A stretch of DNA of 64,000 bases from Lachnospiraceae bacterium (GTDB taxonomy: Bacteria; Bacillota; Clostridia; Lachnospirales; Lachnospiraceae). A program made the translations under genes and the position numbers. Shown one piece after another: positions 8,968 through 18,055 of the stretch. The notes beneath the pieces were generated by a model. That model ran no database searches, was not told the origin of the DNA, and saw nothing but the letters and a program-made list of their open reading frames with translations. The stretch covers positions 23,089-87,088 of the forward strand of contig CAJTFL010000018.1 in NCBI GenBank assembly GCA_910575565.1, given 5' to 3'. Positions within the stretch are counted from its first letter, which is position 1. Each line of letters opens with the position of its first letter.

Positions 8968-9816
8968 ATGGGAAAAATAATGCTGAGAGATTTACAATTA
9001 TTGGAGTTAGAGATCGCAAAGGAAGTAAAACGTATTTGTGACGAAAACGGTATCGAATATTTTATGATTGGAGGTACTTTATTGGGAGCCGTTAGACACA
9101 AAGGTTTTATTCCATGGGATGATGATATGGATATTGGGATGACAACAGAAAATTATAATAAATTTTTATCTATAGCACCGTATAAGTTGGACAAGCGTTT
9201 TACTATACAATGTACTGCTACTGAACCAAAATTTGCAAATGTTTTTACAAAAATTCGCATGAATGGGACACATATGTTTGAGAAAGTTAGTGAGCACTTG
9301 GGTTTCAATAATGGAGTGTTCATTGATATTTTTTCTTATGATTTGGCCAGTAGAGCTAAAGCGCAATCAAAATTATATATGCTTAAATTGCAACTTTTAG
9401 GAAAAACTTCTATGTTGAAGCATGGTTATAATTTAAATGGTATAACGGAAAGAAAAATACATAGGTTATTTAATGATTTTTTGAAGTATGCGCCCATTAG
9501 CGTAAAGGTAATTGACGATAGATTGCAAAAATATTTTATTGATAATAAAAGCGAGAGTAATCAGGAGTATTATATTGAACGAGATGGTATGTTTAAAGGG
9601 GATTTCGTGTTTCCTACTTACTATTTTAGCAGTTTAGTTGAATTGCCATTTGAAAATACAACTTTTAAAGCACCTGCATTATATGATAATTACTTAAAAC
9701 AAGCGTATGGAAATTATATGGAATTTCCACCAGAAAAAGAAAGAGAGAAAGGGCATTCAATAAGTGGAGTAGAACTTGAAAATAATTATGAAAATTATTT
9801 CAAATCATCAAACTAA
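8968..9816 (+). CDS. LicD-family phosphotransferase
   Basis: The 282-residue protein has the LicD signature region YFMIGGTLLGAVRHKGFIPW followed by DDDMDIGM, a nucleotidyltransferase-fold active site with paired aspartates. Known family members transfer phosphocholine or related phospho-alcohols from CDP-activated donors to sugars; fukutin-type relatives transfer ribitol phosphate. The downstream cytidylyltransferase fusion makes a CDP-linked donor plausible here. It follows the polymerase with a short spacer and precedes the aminotransferase. Head-group identity is unknown. Confidence 0.88.
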   Translation: MGKIMLRDLQLLELEIAKEVKRICDENGIEYFMIGGTLLGAVRHKGFIPWDDDMDIGMTTENYNKFLSIAPYKLDKRFTIQCTATEPKFANVFTKIRMNGTHMFEKVSEHLGFNNGVFIDIFSYDLASRAKAQSKLYMLKLQLLGKTSMLKHGYNLNGITERKIHRLFNDFLKYAPISVKVIDDRLQKYFIDNKSESNQEYYIERDGMFKGDFVFPTYYFSSLVELPFENTTFKAPALYDNYLKQAYGNYMEFPPEKEREKGHSISGVELENNYENYFKSSN

Positions 9817-9913
9817 ATGAATAAAGTGATTATATTAAAGAATAGGAGTAATGATATTTGCTTATTTGTTTTTTACCATAAAAATGTGGATGGATGTTTA
9901 AAGGAGGATAATG

Positions 9914-10987
9914 ATGATTAATTTTACTGTGGGGCCAGTTATGTCTTCTAATAAAATTTGCACAATTGGAGCAGAACAAATACCTTATTTCAGAACAACA
10001 GAGTTTTCTGCTGTGATGTTAGAAAATGAAGAGTTAATGAAAAAATTTGCAAAAGCTGGTGATGATGCAAGAGCTGTTTTTATTACAGGTTCAGGGACTG
10101 CCTCTATGGAGGCAACAATAATAAATACACTTACATTAAAAGACAAGGTTATTGTGATCAATGGCGGTAGTTTCGGTCATAGATTTGTTCAACTGTGTCA
10201 GATTCATGATATTCCGTATTCGGAAGTAATTCTTGAATCGGGAAAAAAGCTGACAAAAAAAATGCTTGATGAATATGATGGGAAAGAGTATACCGCGTTT
10301 ATTGTTAATGTTCATGAGACATCTACAGGTGTCCGCTATGATATGAATATGATAAGCGAATTTTGTAGGAAAAACAATTTGTTTTTGATTGTGGATGCTA
10401 TTAGTTCATTTTTAGCTGATGATTTTAATATGAAGGCACTTGGGGCAGATATTATGATTGCAGGCTCGCAGAAGGCTCTTGCATGCCCTCCAGGCATATC
10501 CATCATTGTTCTTTCTAAGGAAGCAGTAGATAGAGTAGAGTCCAACGATCCTAAATGTATGTATTTTGACTTGAAAGATGCTCTTAAAAATGGAAGACGC
10601 GGGCAAACTCCATTTACTCCAGCGGTAGGAATACTTTTACAAATTAACGCAAGGCTTAAAGAAATTGATGCAGCTGGTGGCATTACAAGTGAAATTGCTC
10701 AAATTGCTGCATTGGCTAAAGACTTCAGAGAAAAAATTAAAGGCTTACCTTTCGAAATAATTTCTGAGTCGTTGTCCAATGCGGTTACGCCACTTCATCC
10801 AACAACGGCTTCTGCGAATGATATTTTTCTTACACTTAAAAATGAATATGGTATTTGGGTGTGTCCAAATGGTGGAGAACTCAAGGATAAGGTATTTAGA
10901 GTCGGACATATTGGTGCTTTGACAAAAGATGATAACACAACGCTGGTTAATGCATTAAAAGATATGCAGGAAAGAGGGCTAATTTAA
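9914..10987 (+). CDS. Class V PLP-dependent aminotransferase (AEP-transaminase-like)
   Basis: The protein has 357 residues and the fold-type I class V layout: TVGPVMSS at the N-terminus, the cofactor loop [11 protein letters not shown] (about 56-66), the aspartate region LIVDAISSF and the PLP lysine in [11 protein letters not shown]. These resemble 2-aminoethylphosphonate-pyruvate and alanine-glyoxylate aminotransferases. ATG 9914 is preferred over 9911 because AAGGAGG at 9901-9907 is better spaced. Next to a cytidylyltransferase and LicD, it could aminate a phospho-aldehyde or ketone to form an amino-alcohol head group. No PEP mutase or phosphonopyruvate decarboxylase is in the window, so a phosphonate is not shown. 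Confidence 0.85.
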   Translation: MINFTVGPVMSSNKICTIGAEQIPYFRTTEFSAVMLENEELMKKFAKAGDDARAVFITGSGTASMEATIINTLTLKDKVIVINGGSFGHRFVQLCQIHDIPYSEVILESGKKLTKKMLDEYDGKEYTAFIVNVHETSTGVRYDMNMISEFCRKNNLFLIVDAISSFLADDFNMKALGADIMIAGSQKALACPPGISIIVLSKEAVDRVESNDPKCMYFDLKDALKNGRRGQTPFTPAVGILLQINARLKEIDAAGGITSEIAQIAALAKDFREKIKGLPFEIISESLSNAVTPLHPTTASANDIFLTLKNEYGIWVCPNGGELKDKVFRVGHIGALTKDDNTTLVNALKDMQERGLI

Positions 10988-11016
10988 TTTGTTAAATAGA
11001 GGGACTGATTTTAAAG

Positions 11017-12342
11017 ATGATCAAGGTAATAACATATGGAACATATGATTTGCTACATTATGGACATATTCGACTGTTAAAGAGAGCAAAAGCACTAGGA
11101 GATTATCTTATTGTTGGCGTTACAGCGGATGATTTTGACAAGATAAGAGGAAAAATTAATGTGCAGCAATCTCTTATGGAAAGGGTGGAAGCTATTCGTG
11201 CTACAGGTATTGCAAATGAAATTATAATAGAGGAATATGAAGGCCAAAAAATAGACGATATCAAGCGTTATGATGTAGATATTTTCACAGTTGGCTCAGA
11301 TTGGATTGGTGAGTTTGATTATTTAAATGAATATTGCAGAGTGATTTATTTACCGCGAACAGAAGGAATATCTAGTTCTGAAATACGAGAAGCAAAAAGA
11401 GCATTAACGCTTGGTTTAGTTGGAGATTCTATGTTTCTTAATAAAGTTGCGTCGGAATCGAAATATGTTAATGGTGTTTGTATTGTAGGTATTTGTACAA
11501 AAAAGGCAGATAGTTTATCTGATGATATTAAGGCATTGCCACTTATAACAGATAAACTTGAAGAATTATTAAATTATGTAGATGCTGTTTATATCCGGAC
11601 TAAACCGGAAGAACACTATCAGCAGATAAAAAGTGCTTTAATACATGGGAAGCACGTTCTTTGTGAATCCCCAATAACAATAAATGCAGAAGAATATGAG
11701 GAATTGGCACGGATTGCTCATAATAATAATTTAGTATTAATGGAGGCAATAAAAACTGCCTATGCTACTGCTTATGCGAGGCTGCTTTTATTATTGAAAG
11801 GCGATAAGATTGGCGATATAGTTTCTGTTGATGCTACGTGCACAAGATTGAAAAAAGAAGTAGATGTAAGTGATTGGAATGGAATTCATGAATGGGGACC
11901 TACAGCATTATTACCAGTGTTTCAAATTCTTGGCGTAAATTATAAAGATAGATTAGTAGTAGCTAAATATCAAGATAGAGAGCGTATTCATGATAGTTTT
12001 GTAAAAATGGATTTTATTTATAATAATGCGGTGGCTTCTGTAAAAGTTGGAGATGGTGTTAAATCAGAAGGTGAATTAATTGTATCTGGCACTAAAGGAT
12101 ATGCATATGTTCCGGCACCGTGGTGGAAAACAGATTATTTTGAAATTAGGTATGAAAATGCATCAGAAAATAAACGATATTTTTATCAGCTTGACGGCGA
12201 AGGAATTCGCTATGAATTAGTCGCATTTTCCAAATCTATAGAGACTGGTAAGAATTTTTCAAATATTTCTAGTGTAGTTTCCAAAACTATTGTTGATATT
12301 ATGGAAAAGTTTGATAAAGCGTCTGGTATAATTTCGATATAG
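11017..12342 (+). CDS. Cytidylyltransferase fused to a Gfo/Idh/MocA-like domain
   Basis: The protein has 441 residues. Residues 1-130 are a TagD/LicC-class nucleotidyltransferase: TYGTYDLLHYGH contains the HxGH motif and GISSSEIREAK the ISSSxIR motif, as in CTP:glycerol-3-phosphate cytidylyltransferase. Residues about 133-440 resemble a Gfo/Idh/MocA oxidoreductase, but the Rossmann loop is altered (LGLVGDSMFLNK) and the usual catalytic EKP triplet reads ESP, so the lysine is missing. The second half may be a lyase, a binding domain or inactive. It lies between the aminotransferase and the ATP-grasp gene, consistent with making a CDP-activated head group for LicD. The substrate is unknown. Confidence 0.85.
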   Translation: MIKVITYGTYDLLHYGHIRLLKRAKALGDYLIVGVTADDFDKIRGKINVQQSLMERVEAIRATGIANEIIIEEYEGQKIDDIKRYDVDIFTVGSDWIGEFDYLNEYCRVIYLPRTEGISSSEIREAKRALTLGLVGDSMFLNKVASESKYVNGVCIVGICTKKADSLSDDIKALPLITDKLEELLNYVDAVYIRTKPEEHYQQIKSALIHGKHVLCESPITINAEEYEELARIAHNNNLVLMEAIKTAYATAYARLLLLLKGDKIGDIVSVDATCTRLKKEVDVSDWNGIHEWGPTALLPVFQILGVNYKDRLVVAKYQDRERIHDSFVKMDFIYNNAVASVKVGDGVKSEGELIVSGTKGYAYVPAPWWKTDYFEIRYENASENKRYFYQLDGEGIRYELVAFSKSIETGKNFSNISSVVSKTIVDIMEKFDKASGIISI

Positions 12343-12408
12343 AGGAACAAAAGCAGTGCATATTGCGCTTAAATTAAAAGAAAAGGGTGAAAGTTAGGGG
12401 AGTATGAA

Positions 12409-13572
12409 ATGCAAGATATAAATATGGTTAAGTCCCATAAATTTATTGTAGTTGGTGAGGAACATTATAATCCATTAGGCGTAATTAGAAGCTTAGGCGA
12501 AAAGAAGATAAAACCTATAGCAATTATTTTAAAGACTCAGAATAAATATCAAGCAAGGGTTGCTTCCTTGAGCAAATATATTTCAAAACTAATTATTGTT
12601 GATACCTATAACGATGTGCCCGATATTCTTTTGTCACAGTATAGTAATGAAAATGTAAAACCGTTTGTTATTGCGTGTGATGATATTTGTGTTGGTATTA
12701 TAGATGCAAAGTATGATGAACTTAAAAAGTATTTTTATATAGAAAATTGTGGAAGACAAGGTAATATTGATTATTATAATAAAAAGGTAATATTAAATGA
12801 AGTTGCGAAGCGACATGGCATGAAAGTCGCTAGAACATGGGCATTAGATAATGGTATTCCAGATGACATTATATTTCCGGTTATTACAAAACCATTTGAA
12901 TCCTATGATGGATGGAAACAAGATTATTATATTTGCAAAAATGAGGAAGATTTAAAAGTAGCTCTGGAAAAGGTTAAGGGCAAAGTATTTTTACAGCAAT
13001 ATATAAAAAAGGTAAATGAACTTGATATAAATGGTATTGCTATTAATCATGGAACGGATGTATTTATATCAATAGCTGTAACATATACATATCTTTTACC
13101 AGATTATTATAGCATGGAAATGATTGTAAAAAATTTTGATGATTTGGAATTGGAGAAAAAAGTTAATGGTGTTTTGAAGGAAACAGAATATGAAGGGATA
13201 TTCTGTATGGAATTTTTAATAGATGAGCATGGAGATTATTGGTTTTTAGAGATTAATTTCCGCAATTCTACATGGAGTTGGGCATCAACTCGATTAGGAA
13301 TGAATTTGCCATATTTATGGGCAGAAAGTACGATCAGCGGAAGCATTTCAAGAGATGTATATAAAAAGATTCCCGATAATTATATGGCATTAGCAGAAAT
13401 ACCAGACTTTGAACAGAGAGTTAGAAAAAGGAAAATGCTTTCATTTAGGCAATGGTTATTGAAAGTAAAAAAAGCGGATTGTTTATATTTTTATGATAAG
13501 GATGATATGAAGCCATATTTCTCTGTTTGGTGTAAGAAGATTACAAATTTATTAATAAAAAGTATTAATTGA
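12409..13572 (+). CDS. ATP-grasp family ligase
   Basis: The 387-residue protein has a pre-ATP-grasp region (1-100), a central ATP-binding region with ITKPFESYDGWKQDYYI and QQYIKKVNELDINGIA, and a C-terminal metal-site stretch GDYWFLEINFRNSTWSWAS in which Glu and Asn would hold Mg-ATP. This is the carboxylate-amine/thiol ligase fold. Start ATG 12409 has AGGGGAG six bases upstream. Family members make amide or peptide-like bonds, so it may attach an amino acid or acyl group to the aminated head group made by the neighbours. That link is inference from context. Confidence 0.8.
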   Translation: MQDINMVKSHKFIVVGEEHYNPLGVIRSLGEKKIKPIAIILKTQNKYQARVASLSKYISKLIIVDTYNDVPDILLSQYSNENVKPFVIACDDICVGIIDAKYDELKKYFYIENCGRQGNIDYYNKKVILNEVAKRHGMKVARTWALDNGIPDDIIFPVITKPFESYDGWKQDYYICKNEEDLKVALEKVKGKVFLQQYIKKVNELDINGIAINHGTDVFISIAVTYTYLLPDYYSMEMIVKNFDDLELEKKVNGVLKETEYEGIFCMEFLIDEHGDYWFLEINFRNSTWSWASTRLGMNLPYLWAESTISGSISRDVYKKIPDNYMALAEIPDFEQRVRKRKMLSFRQWLLKVKKADCLYFYDKDDMKPYFSVWCKKITNLLIKSIN

Positions 13573-13601
13573 TTTTACTTAGATGATGGGAGAATAGGTA
13601 A

Positions 13602-13715
13602 ATGGGAGAAATTCTAGTAGCTTGTTTTATAGGTGTATGGCTTACTTTAGCAGGAGTAATTTCTTACGGACAAATAAAAAAAGACTATAGTGATTTAGGA
13701 GAAAATAAAAAATGA
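13602..13715 (+). CDS. Small membrane protein, symporter small accessory subunit
   Basis: ATG 13602 follows GGGAGAATAGG and encodes 37 residues: one hydrophobic helix (about residues 4-22, VACFIGVWLTLAGVIS) and a short charged tail. The stop TGA overlaps the start of the symporter gene as ATGA (13712-13715), so the two are translationally coupled. Sodium/solute symporters of clostridia and archaea are often preceded by such one-helix proteins. It probably assembles with or stabilises the adjacent transporter. Confidence 0.7.
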   Translation: MGEILVACFIGVWLTLAGVISYGQIKKDYSDLGENKK

Positions 13716-15300
13716 ATATGTATTTTATTGGAATGTGCATTTCCATGATTATTTATATATTAATTAGTATTTTGGTAAGTCGTAGAGTAAAAGATGCAAA
13801 TGATTATTATGTTGCAGGAAGAAGGGCATCTGTTTTTTTGATTGCAGGGTCGTTGATTGCATCATATACAAGCACGGGAATGTTTATGGGAGATGCCGCT
13901 CAATGTTATGATGGGGCTTTTACATCAATTGTTCTTTTTGCAGGAATGCAGTCTGCTGGCTATATTATTGGTGGTGTTTTTTTTGGAAGATATCTTCGCA
14001 GAAGTGGTGTTATGACAATACCAGAATTTTTTGGAAAAAGATTTGCATCAATTAAAATGCGGAAACTTGCAGCATTGACAGCTATTATTATGATGGCAGT
14101 GTATCTGTTGTCGGTTATTCAGGGTATAGGAACTCTTATGAATGCTGTTACAGATGTGGAATACAACATATGTATTATTTTGACATTGGTTGTTTTTACA
14201 ATTATTACAGTTATGGCGGGTTCAACAGGAGTTTTAATTACAGATACTCTCATGGCTACTCTTTTTACTGGTTCACTCATTATTTCTGCCATAGTGATTT
14301 CTGAAAAAATGGGGGGTGGTTTACAGCGATAGAAATGATTGCCTCTAATCCCAATACTGTAGAATATTTGTCTTGGAGTGGAGAGCCTACAGTTTTATAT
14401 AATACTGGTATCGAGAATATTTTATGGGGATTAAACTATGGCATTGTATGGATGTCTGTATGTGCCATTGGACCATGGCAGTCAAGCCGCTACATGATGG
14501 CTAAGGATGAGCATACAATTATTAAGTCTGCTCCGTTTGCTGCTATCGGTGTTTTTATACTAGAATTTGTAGTTGGTTTAGTTGCTGTTATGGTAAATAT
14601 TTCTAATTATAAAATGGTAGATTCATCTAGAGTGATGATTTGGGCAGCTATGAACTTGCTTCCTACTATGCTTGGTGTGATTTTACTTACAGGTGTACTT
14701 GGCGCAGGGATATCGTCAGCAACTACATTTCTTTCGCTTATCGGTGCTTCTTTTGCAAATGATGTGTTTTATTCACATGGAAAGAGATCAATTAATATTG
14801 GACGTATTGCAATGATTATTGTCAGTGGAGGCGTTTTAATGCTTGCTTTATTAAATCCGCCGTCAATTTTTTGGATTATGTTTCTTGGCGGAGCAATGGC
14901 TGCAAGTGCATGGATGCCTGTAGCATTCGGAAGTATCCTCAGTAAACGACTGACAAAGACAGGGGCATTTTGCGGAATGTTATTTGGCTTTTTGGGATGT
15001 TTTGTATTGAAAATTTATTCCAGTTTGTCAGGGAAATCTCTTCCAGTGTATCTTGATCCTAGTGTGGTTGGTATTGGATGTAATATAGTTGCAATGGTTA
15101 TCGGTTCTTCTCTAACTCAGGTGACAAAAGAAGAAAAGGAAGAAAGGGAGAAGTTGTTTATTTTGCCAGAGTCTGAAAAAAATCAAGATGAGGTTAAGAA
15201 GACGCTTAAATGGACAAAGAGATCTTGCGGAGTAGGTGTCGTGGTATTTGGTGTAATGATGGTATTTTGGATTATTCCATATTTAAGAGGATTAAATTAA
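13712..15300 (+). pseudogene. Sodium:solute symporter (SSS family), split by a 1-base frameshift in a G-run
   Basis: The first 206 codons (13712-14332) encode helices 1-6 of an SSS transporter, including DYYVAGRRASVF and SLIASYTSTGMFMG. Reading then stops, but the rest of the protein continues in another frame from about 14317 to 15300, with GPWQSSRYMMAKDE. Adding one G to the GGGGGG run at 14311-14316 restores an unbroken protein of about 528 residues through MGGWFTAIEMIASNP. The gene is thus broken by one missing G, either a real slippage mutation (possibly phase-variable) or an assembly error. It sits beside head-group genes, so import of a precursor is plausible. Confidence 0.85.
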
Positions 15301-15336
15301 TTGAAACTAATAAAAATTTAAAAGGAGTGGTGGCTA

Positions 15337-16479
15337 TTGAGTAATAAATTAGGCTTGCTAACGCTAGATTCGCACATAAATAATTATGGTGGCTTATTAC
15401 AGGAATATGCTTTATTACAAATATTATTGCAGTTTGGAAAAGTAGAAATTATTGATTATGATGTAAAATCTGAGTTGAATACGTTTAGTTTGAAGAGAGA
15501 CATTAGAAATTTCTCCTTGGGAAAGATTTTAAGAAGATTAAATTGTAGAGAAAAAAATGTTTATAAAGATATTTCAAAAATAGTTGCTGCACGAGAGCAA
15601 GCATTTGATTGTTTTCGCAATAGTAATATGGTTTTGTCTGATAAAAGATATAAATACCCCGATTTATATGATGTAGATTATGATATTATTGTCTGTGGAA
15701 GTGATCAAATATGGAATCCGGATTATAATATACCATCATTTTTTTTGAATTTTACTAATTCAGCGAAAAAAGTTGTGTACGCAGCAAGTATAGGGAAAAG
15801 CACACTGACCAATAGACAGAAAGTGATATATGGGAAACTAATGTCTGGGCTTGATTTTATTTCTGTTAGGGAGGAATCAGCAAAGCAATTATTGGGAACT
15901 TATATTCAAAAAGAAATTGAAGTGGTTTTGGATCCAACATTGCTTTTATCTCCTTTTGAATGGAGGAAGCTCACTATCAAGCCTCAAAAATCAGAGGAAT
16001 ATATTTTCTGCTATTTTTTGGAATTAAATAAAGACAAAGTAGCAGTAATAAATAAATTAGCAAAATTACATAATAAAAAGATAGTTTTTATTCCGTGCTT
16101 ACATAATGAATATAATTCCTTAGAAAATAATATAGAGGGAATGCCTTTAGTGGGAATCGGACCATCAGAATTTCTTGGCTTGATAGATAATTCTAATGTA
16201 ATAATAACGGATTCATTCCACGCTTCTGTTTTTTCAATTTTATTTAATAAGCCATTTTGGGTACTTGGCAGAAAAAGTGGGAATTACAACATGAATACGC
16301 GAATTGAAATGTTATTGAAAATTTTTCATATTGAAGAAAGATTGGTTGATACAGAGAAAATATTGAATTGTAGTATAGATCAATCTAATTATAATTATAA
16401 CAATATTGAAGAGATGAAGAAATTGTCATTAGATTTTTTGTATAGGTCATGTCGGACAAGTGAAAAAGGGGTTGGATAG
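15337..16479 (+). CDS. Polysaccharide pyruvyl transferase family protein
   Basis: The 380-residue protein has the family's features: N-terminal NYGGLLQEYALLQIL, central DIIVCGSDQIWNPDYN with AASIGKS following, and C-terminal ITDSFHASVFSILFNKPFWV. Members transfer pyruvate from PEP to form ketals on polysaccharide sugars, though several CsaB/WcaK-like proteins are uncharacterised. The start is TTG 15337, supported by AAAGGAG at 15321-15327. It lies after the symporter and before the flippase, a common order in clostridial surface-polysaccharide clusters. Confidence 0.87.
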   Translation: MSNKLGLLTLDSHINNYGGLLQEYALLQILLQFGKVEIIDYDVKSELNTFSLKRDIRNFSLGKILRRLNCREKNVYKDISKIVAAREQAFDCFRNSNMVLSDKRYKYPDLYDVDYDIIVCGSDQIWNPDYNIPSFFLNFTNSAKKVVYAASIGKSTLTNRQKVIYGKLMSGLDFISVREESAKQLLGTYIQKEIEVVLDPTLLLSPFEWRKLTIKPQKSEEYIFCYFLELNKDKVAVINKLAKLHNKKIVFIPCLHNEYNSLENNIEGMPLVGIGPSEFLGLIDNSNVIITDSFHASVFSILFNKPFWVLGRKSGNYNMNTRIEMLLKIFHIEERLVDTEKILNCSIDQSNYNYNNIEEMKKLSLDFLYRSCRTSEKGVG

Positions 16480-16536
16480 TTATGCGAAATTTTCAGATGT
16501 TTTGAGAAATAGTGTTTGCTGTTAAGAGGAAATTAA

Positions 16537-18054
16537 ATGAAATCTGAAAAGAAAATAGGAGTGATACTGTCGTATTTGTCTCAAGGGATACAAATATTAT
16601 CAGGAATAATATACACTCCGATTATGCTTCGACTTTTAGGGCAAAGCGAATATGGATTATATCAATTAGTATATTCGGTTGTTTCATATTTAAGTCTGCT
16701 TAGTTTTGGGTTTGGTTCATCATATATACGTTTTTATTCAAGAGCAAAGGTTAAGGATAATGAAACGGAAATTAATCGGTTAAATGGTATGTTTTTGATC
16801 ATATTTTTAGTTATTGCTTTTATATGTGTTTTTTGTGGCGTGGTAATGATTAAAAATATAGAAAGTATATTTTCAACAGGTTTACAGGAAGCAGAATATT
16901 CCACAGCCCGTATTTTAATGGCGCTTATGGTTTTTAATCTTGCATTGACATTTCCGAATAGTGTTTTTGATGCATTTACATCTGCATATGAAAAGTTTTT
17001 GTTTCAAAAGGTATTGCTTATTATGCAAAATATAATGAACCCATTTTTATCATTGCCGCTTCTTTTTTGGGGATATGGTTCAATAGGAATGGTATTAGTA
17101 ACTTCTTTTTTGACAATAGGAAAATTTGTTGTAAATATATGGTTTGCTTTTCAAAAGCTGCAGATTAGATTTGTATTCCAAGGTTTTGATTTTAGATTAT
17201 TAAAAGAAATGTGGTTTTTTACATTTTTTATTTTTCTTAATCAGATCATTGATCAAATTAATTGGAGCGTTGATAAATTTTTGCTTGGCAGGTTTGCAGG
17301 TACTGTTGCAGTTGCAATTTATGGTCTTGGAGGCCAAATAAATTCAATGTATCTACAATTTTCAACATCTATTTCAGGGGTATTTATCCCAAGTGTCAAT
17401 TCAATAGTAGCAACAAATAACGATAATAAAGAATTAACAGAATTATTTACTAAGATTGGAAGAATACAGTTTATTATTTTAGGGTTGATTTTTACAGGAT
17501 TTATCTTTTTTGGAAAACCGTTTATGCGCTTTTGGGGTGGCAAAGGATATGAAGAATCATATTATGTCAGCTTATGGTTAATTTTACCGGTTACAATTCC
17601 ATTGATTCAAAACTTAGGAATTGAAATTCAAAGAGCAAAAAATATGCATAAAGCAAGATCTATAGTTTATCTTCTTATTGCAATGATAAATGTTTTTATT
17701 AGCATACCGCTAATAAAATATTTCGGAACAGTAGGTGCGGCTGTTGGAACAGCATTTTCGCTGCTGGTTGGAAATGGCTTATTTATGAATTGGTATTACC
17801 ATTATAGAATAGGATTAGATGTTGGATATTTTTGGAAAAACATTATTTCGTTTCTTCCGGGGTTAATTCTTCCAGTGGTATATGGTGTTTTCAATATGCT
17901 TTTTATTACATATGATAGCCTGCTGAAATTAGGAATGGGAATAGCCGCTTATAGTGGTATCTTTGGATTTTTCATGTATTTTTGGGGAATGAATATGTAT
18001 GAAAAAAATTTGGTAAGAGGAATGTTTAAAAGATTTTTAAAAGTGGGTGACTAA
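16537..18054 (+). CDS. Wzx-type lipid-linked oligosaccharide flippase
   Basis: The 505-residue membrane protein has about 12-14 predicted helices. It starts KIGVILSYLSQGIQILSGIIYTPIMLRLLGQSEYGLYQL in broken form typical of the PST/Wzx branch of the MOP superfamily. It contains WSVDKFLLGRFAGTVAVAIYGLGGQ in the middle, including the conserved Lys-Phe-Leu-Leu-Gly segment. It would move the undecaprenyl-linked repeat unit across the membrane for polymerisation by the EpsG-like protein. Its end lies one base before the ATG start (18056) chosen for the next gene. Confidence 0.9.
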   Translation: MKSEKKIGVILSYLSQGIQILSGIIYTPIMLRLLGQSEYGLYQLVYSVVSYLSLLSFGFGSSYIRFYSRAKVKDNETEINRLNGMFLIIFLVIAFICVFCGVVMIKNIESIFSTGLQEAEYSTARILMALMVFNLALTFPNSVFDAFTSAYEKFLFQKVLLIMQNIMNPFLSLPLLFWGYGSIGMVLVTSFLTIGKFVVNIWFAFQKLQIRFVFQGFDFRLLKEMWFFTFFIFLNQIIDQINWSVDKFLLGRFAGTVAVAIYGLGGQINSMYLQFSTSISGVFIPSVNSIVATNNDNKELTELFTKIGRIQFIILGLIFTGFIFFGKPFMRFWGGKGYEESYYVSLWLILPVTIPLIQNLGIEIQRAKNMHKARSIVYLLIAMINVFISIPLIKYFGTVGAAVGTAFSLLVGNGLFMNWYYHYRIGLDVGYFWKNIISFLPGLILPVVYGVFNMLFITYDSLLKLGMGIAAYSGIFGFFMYFWGMNMYEKNLVRGMFKRFLKVGD

Positions 18055-18055
18055 T

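Noticed and set aside
9817..9921. 34-residue frame between LicD and aminotransferase genes
   Set aside because: No ribosome site before it, it overlaps the aminotransferase start, and its sequence is low-complexity for this AT-rich region.
9914..12342. Phosphonate biosynthesis locus
   Set aside because: The aminotransferase and cytidylyltransferase resemble phosphonate genes, but PEP mutase and phosphonopyruvate decarboxylase, the defining steps, are absent from the window.
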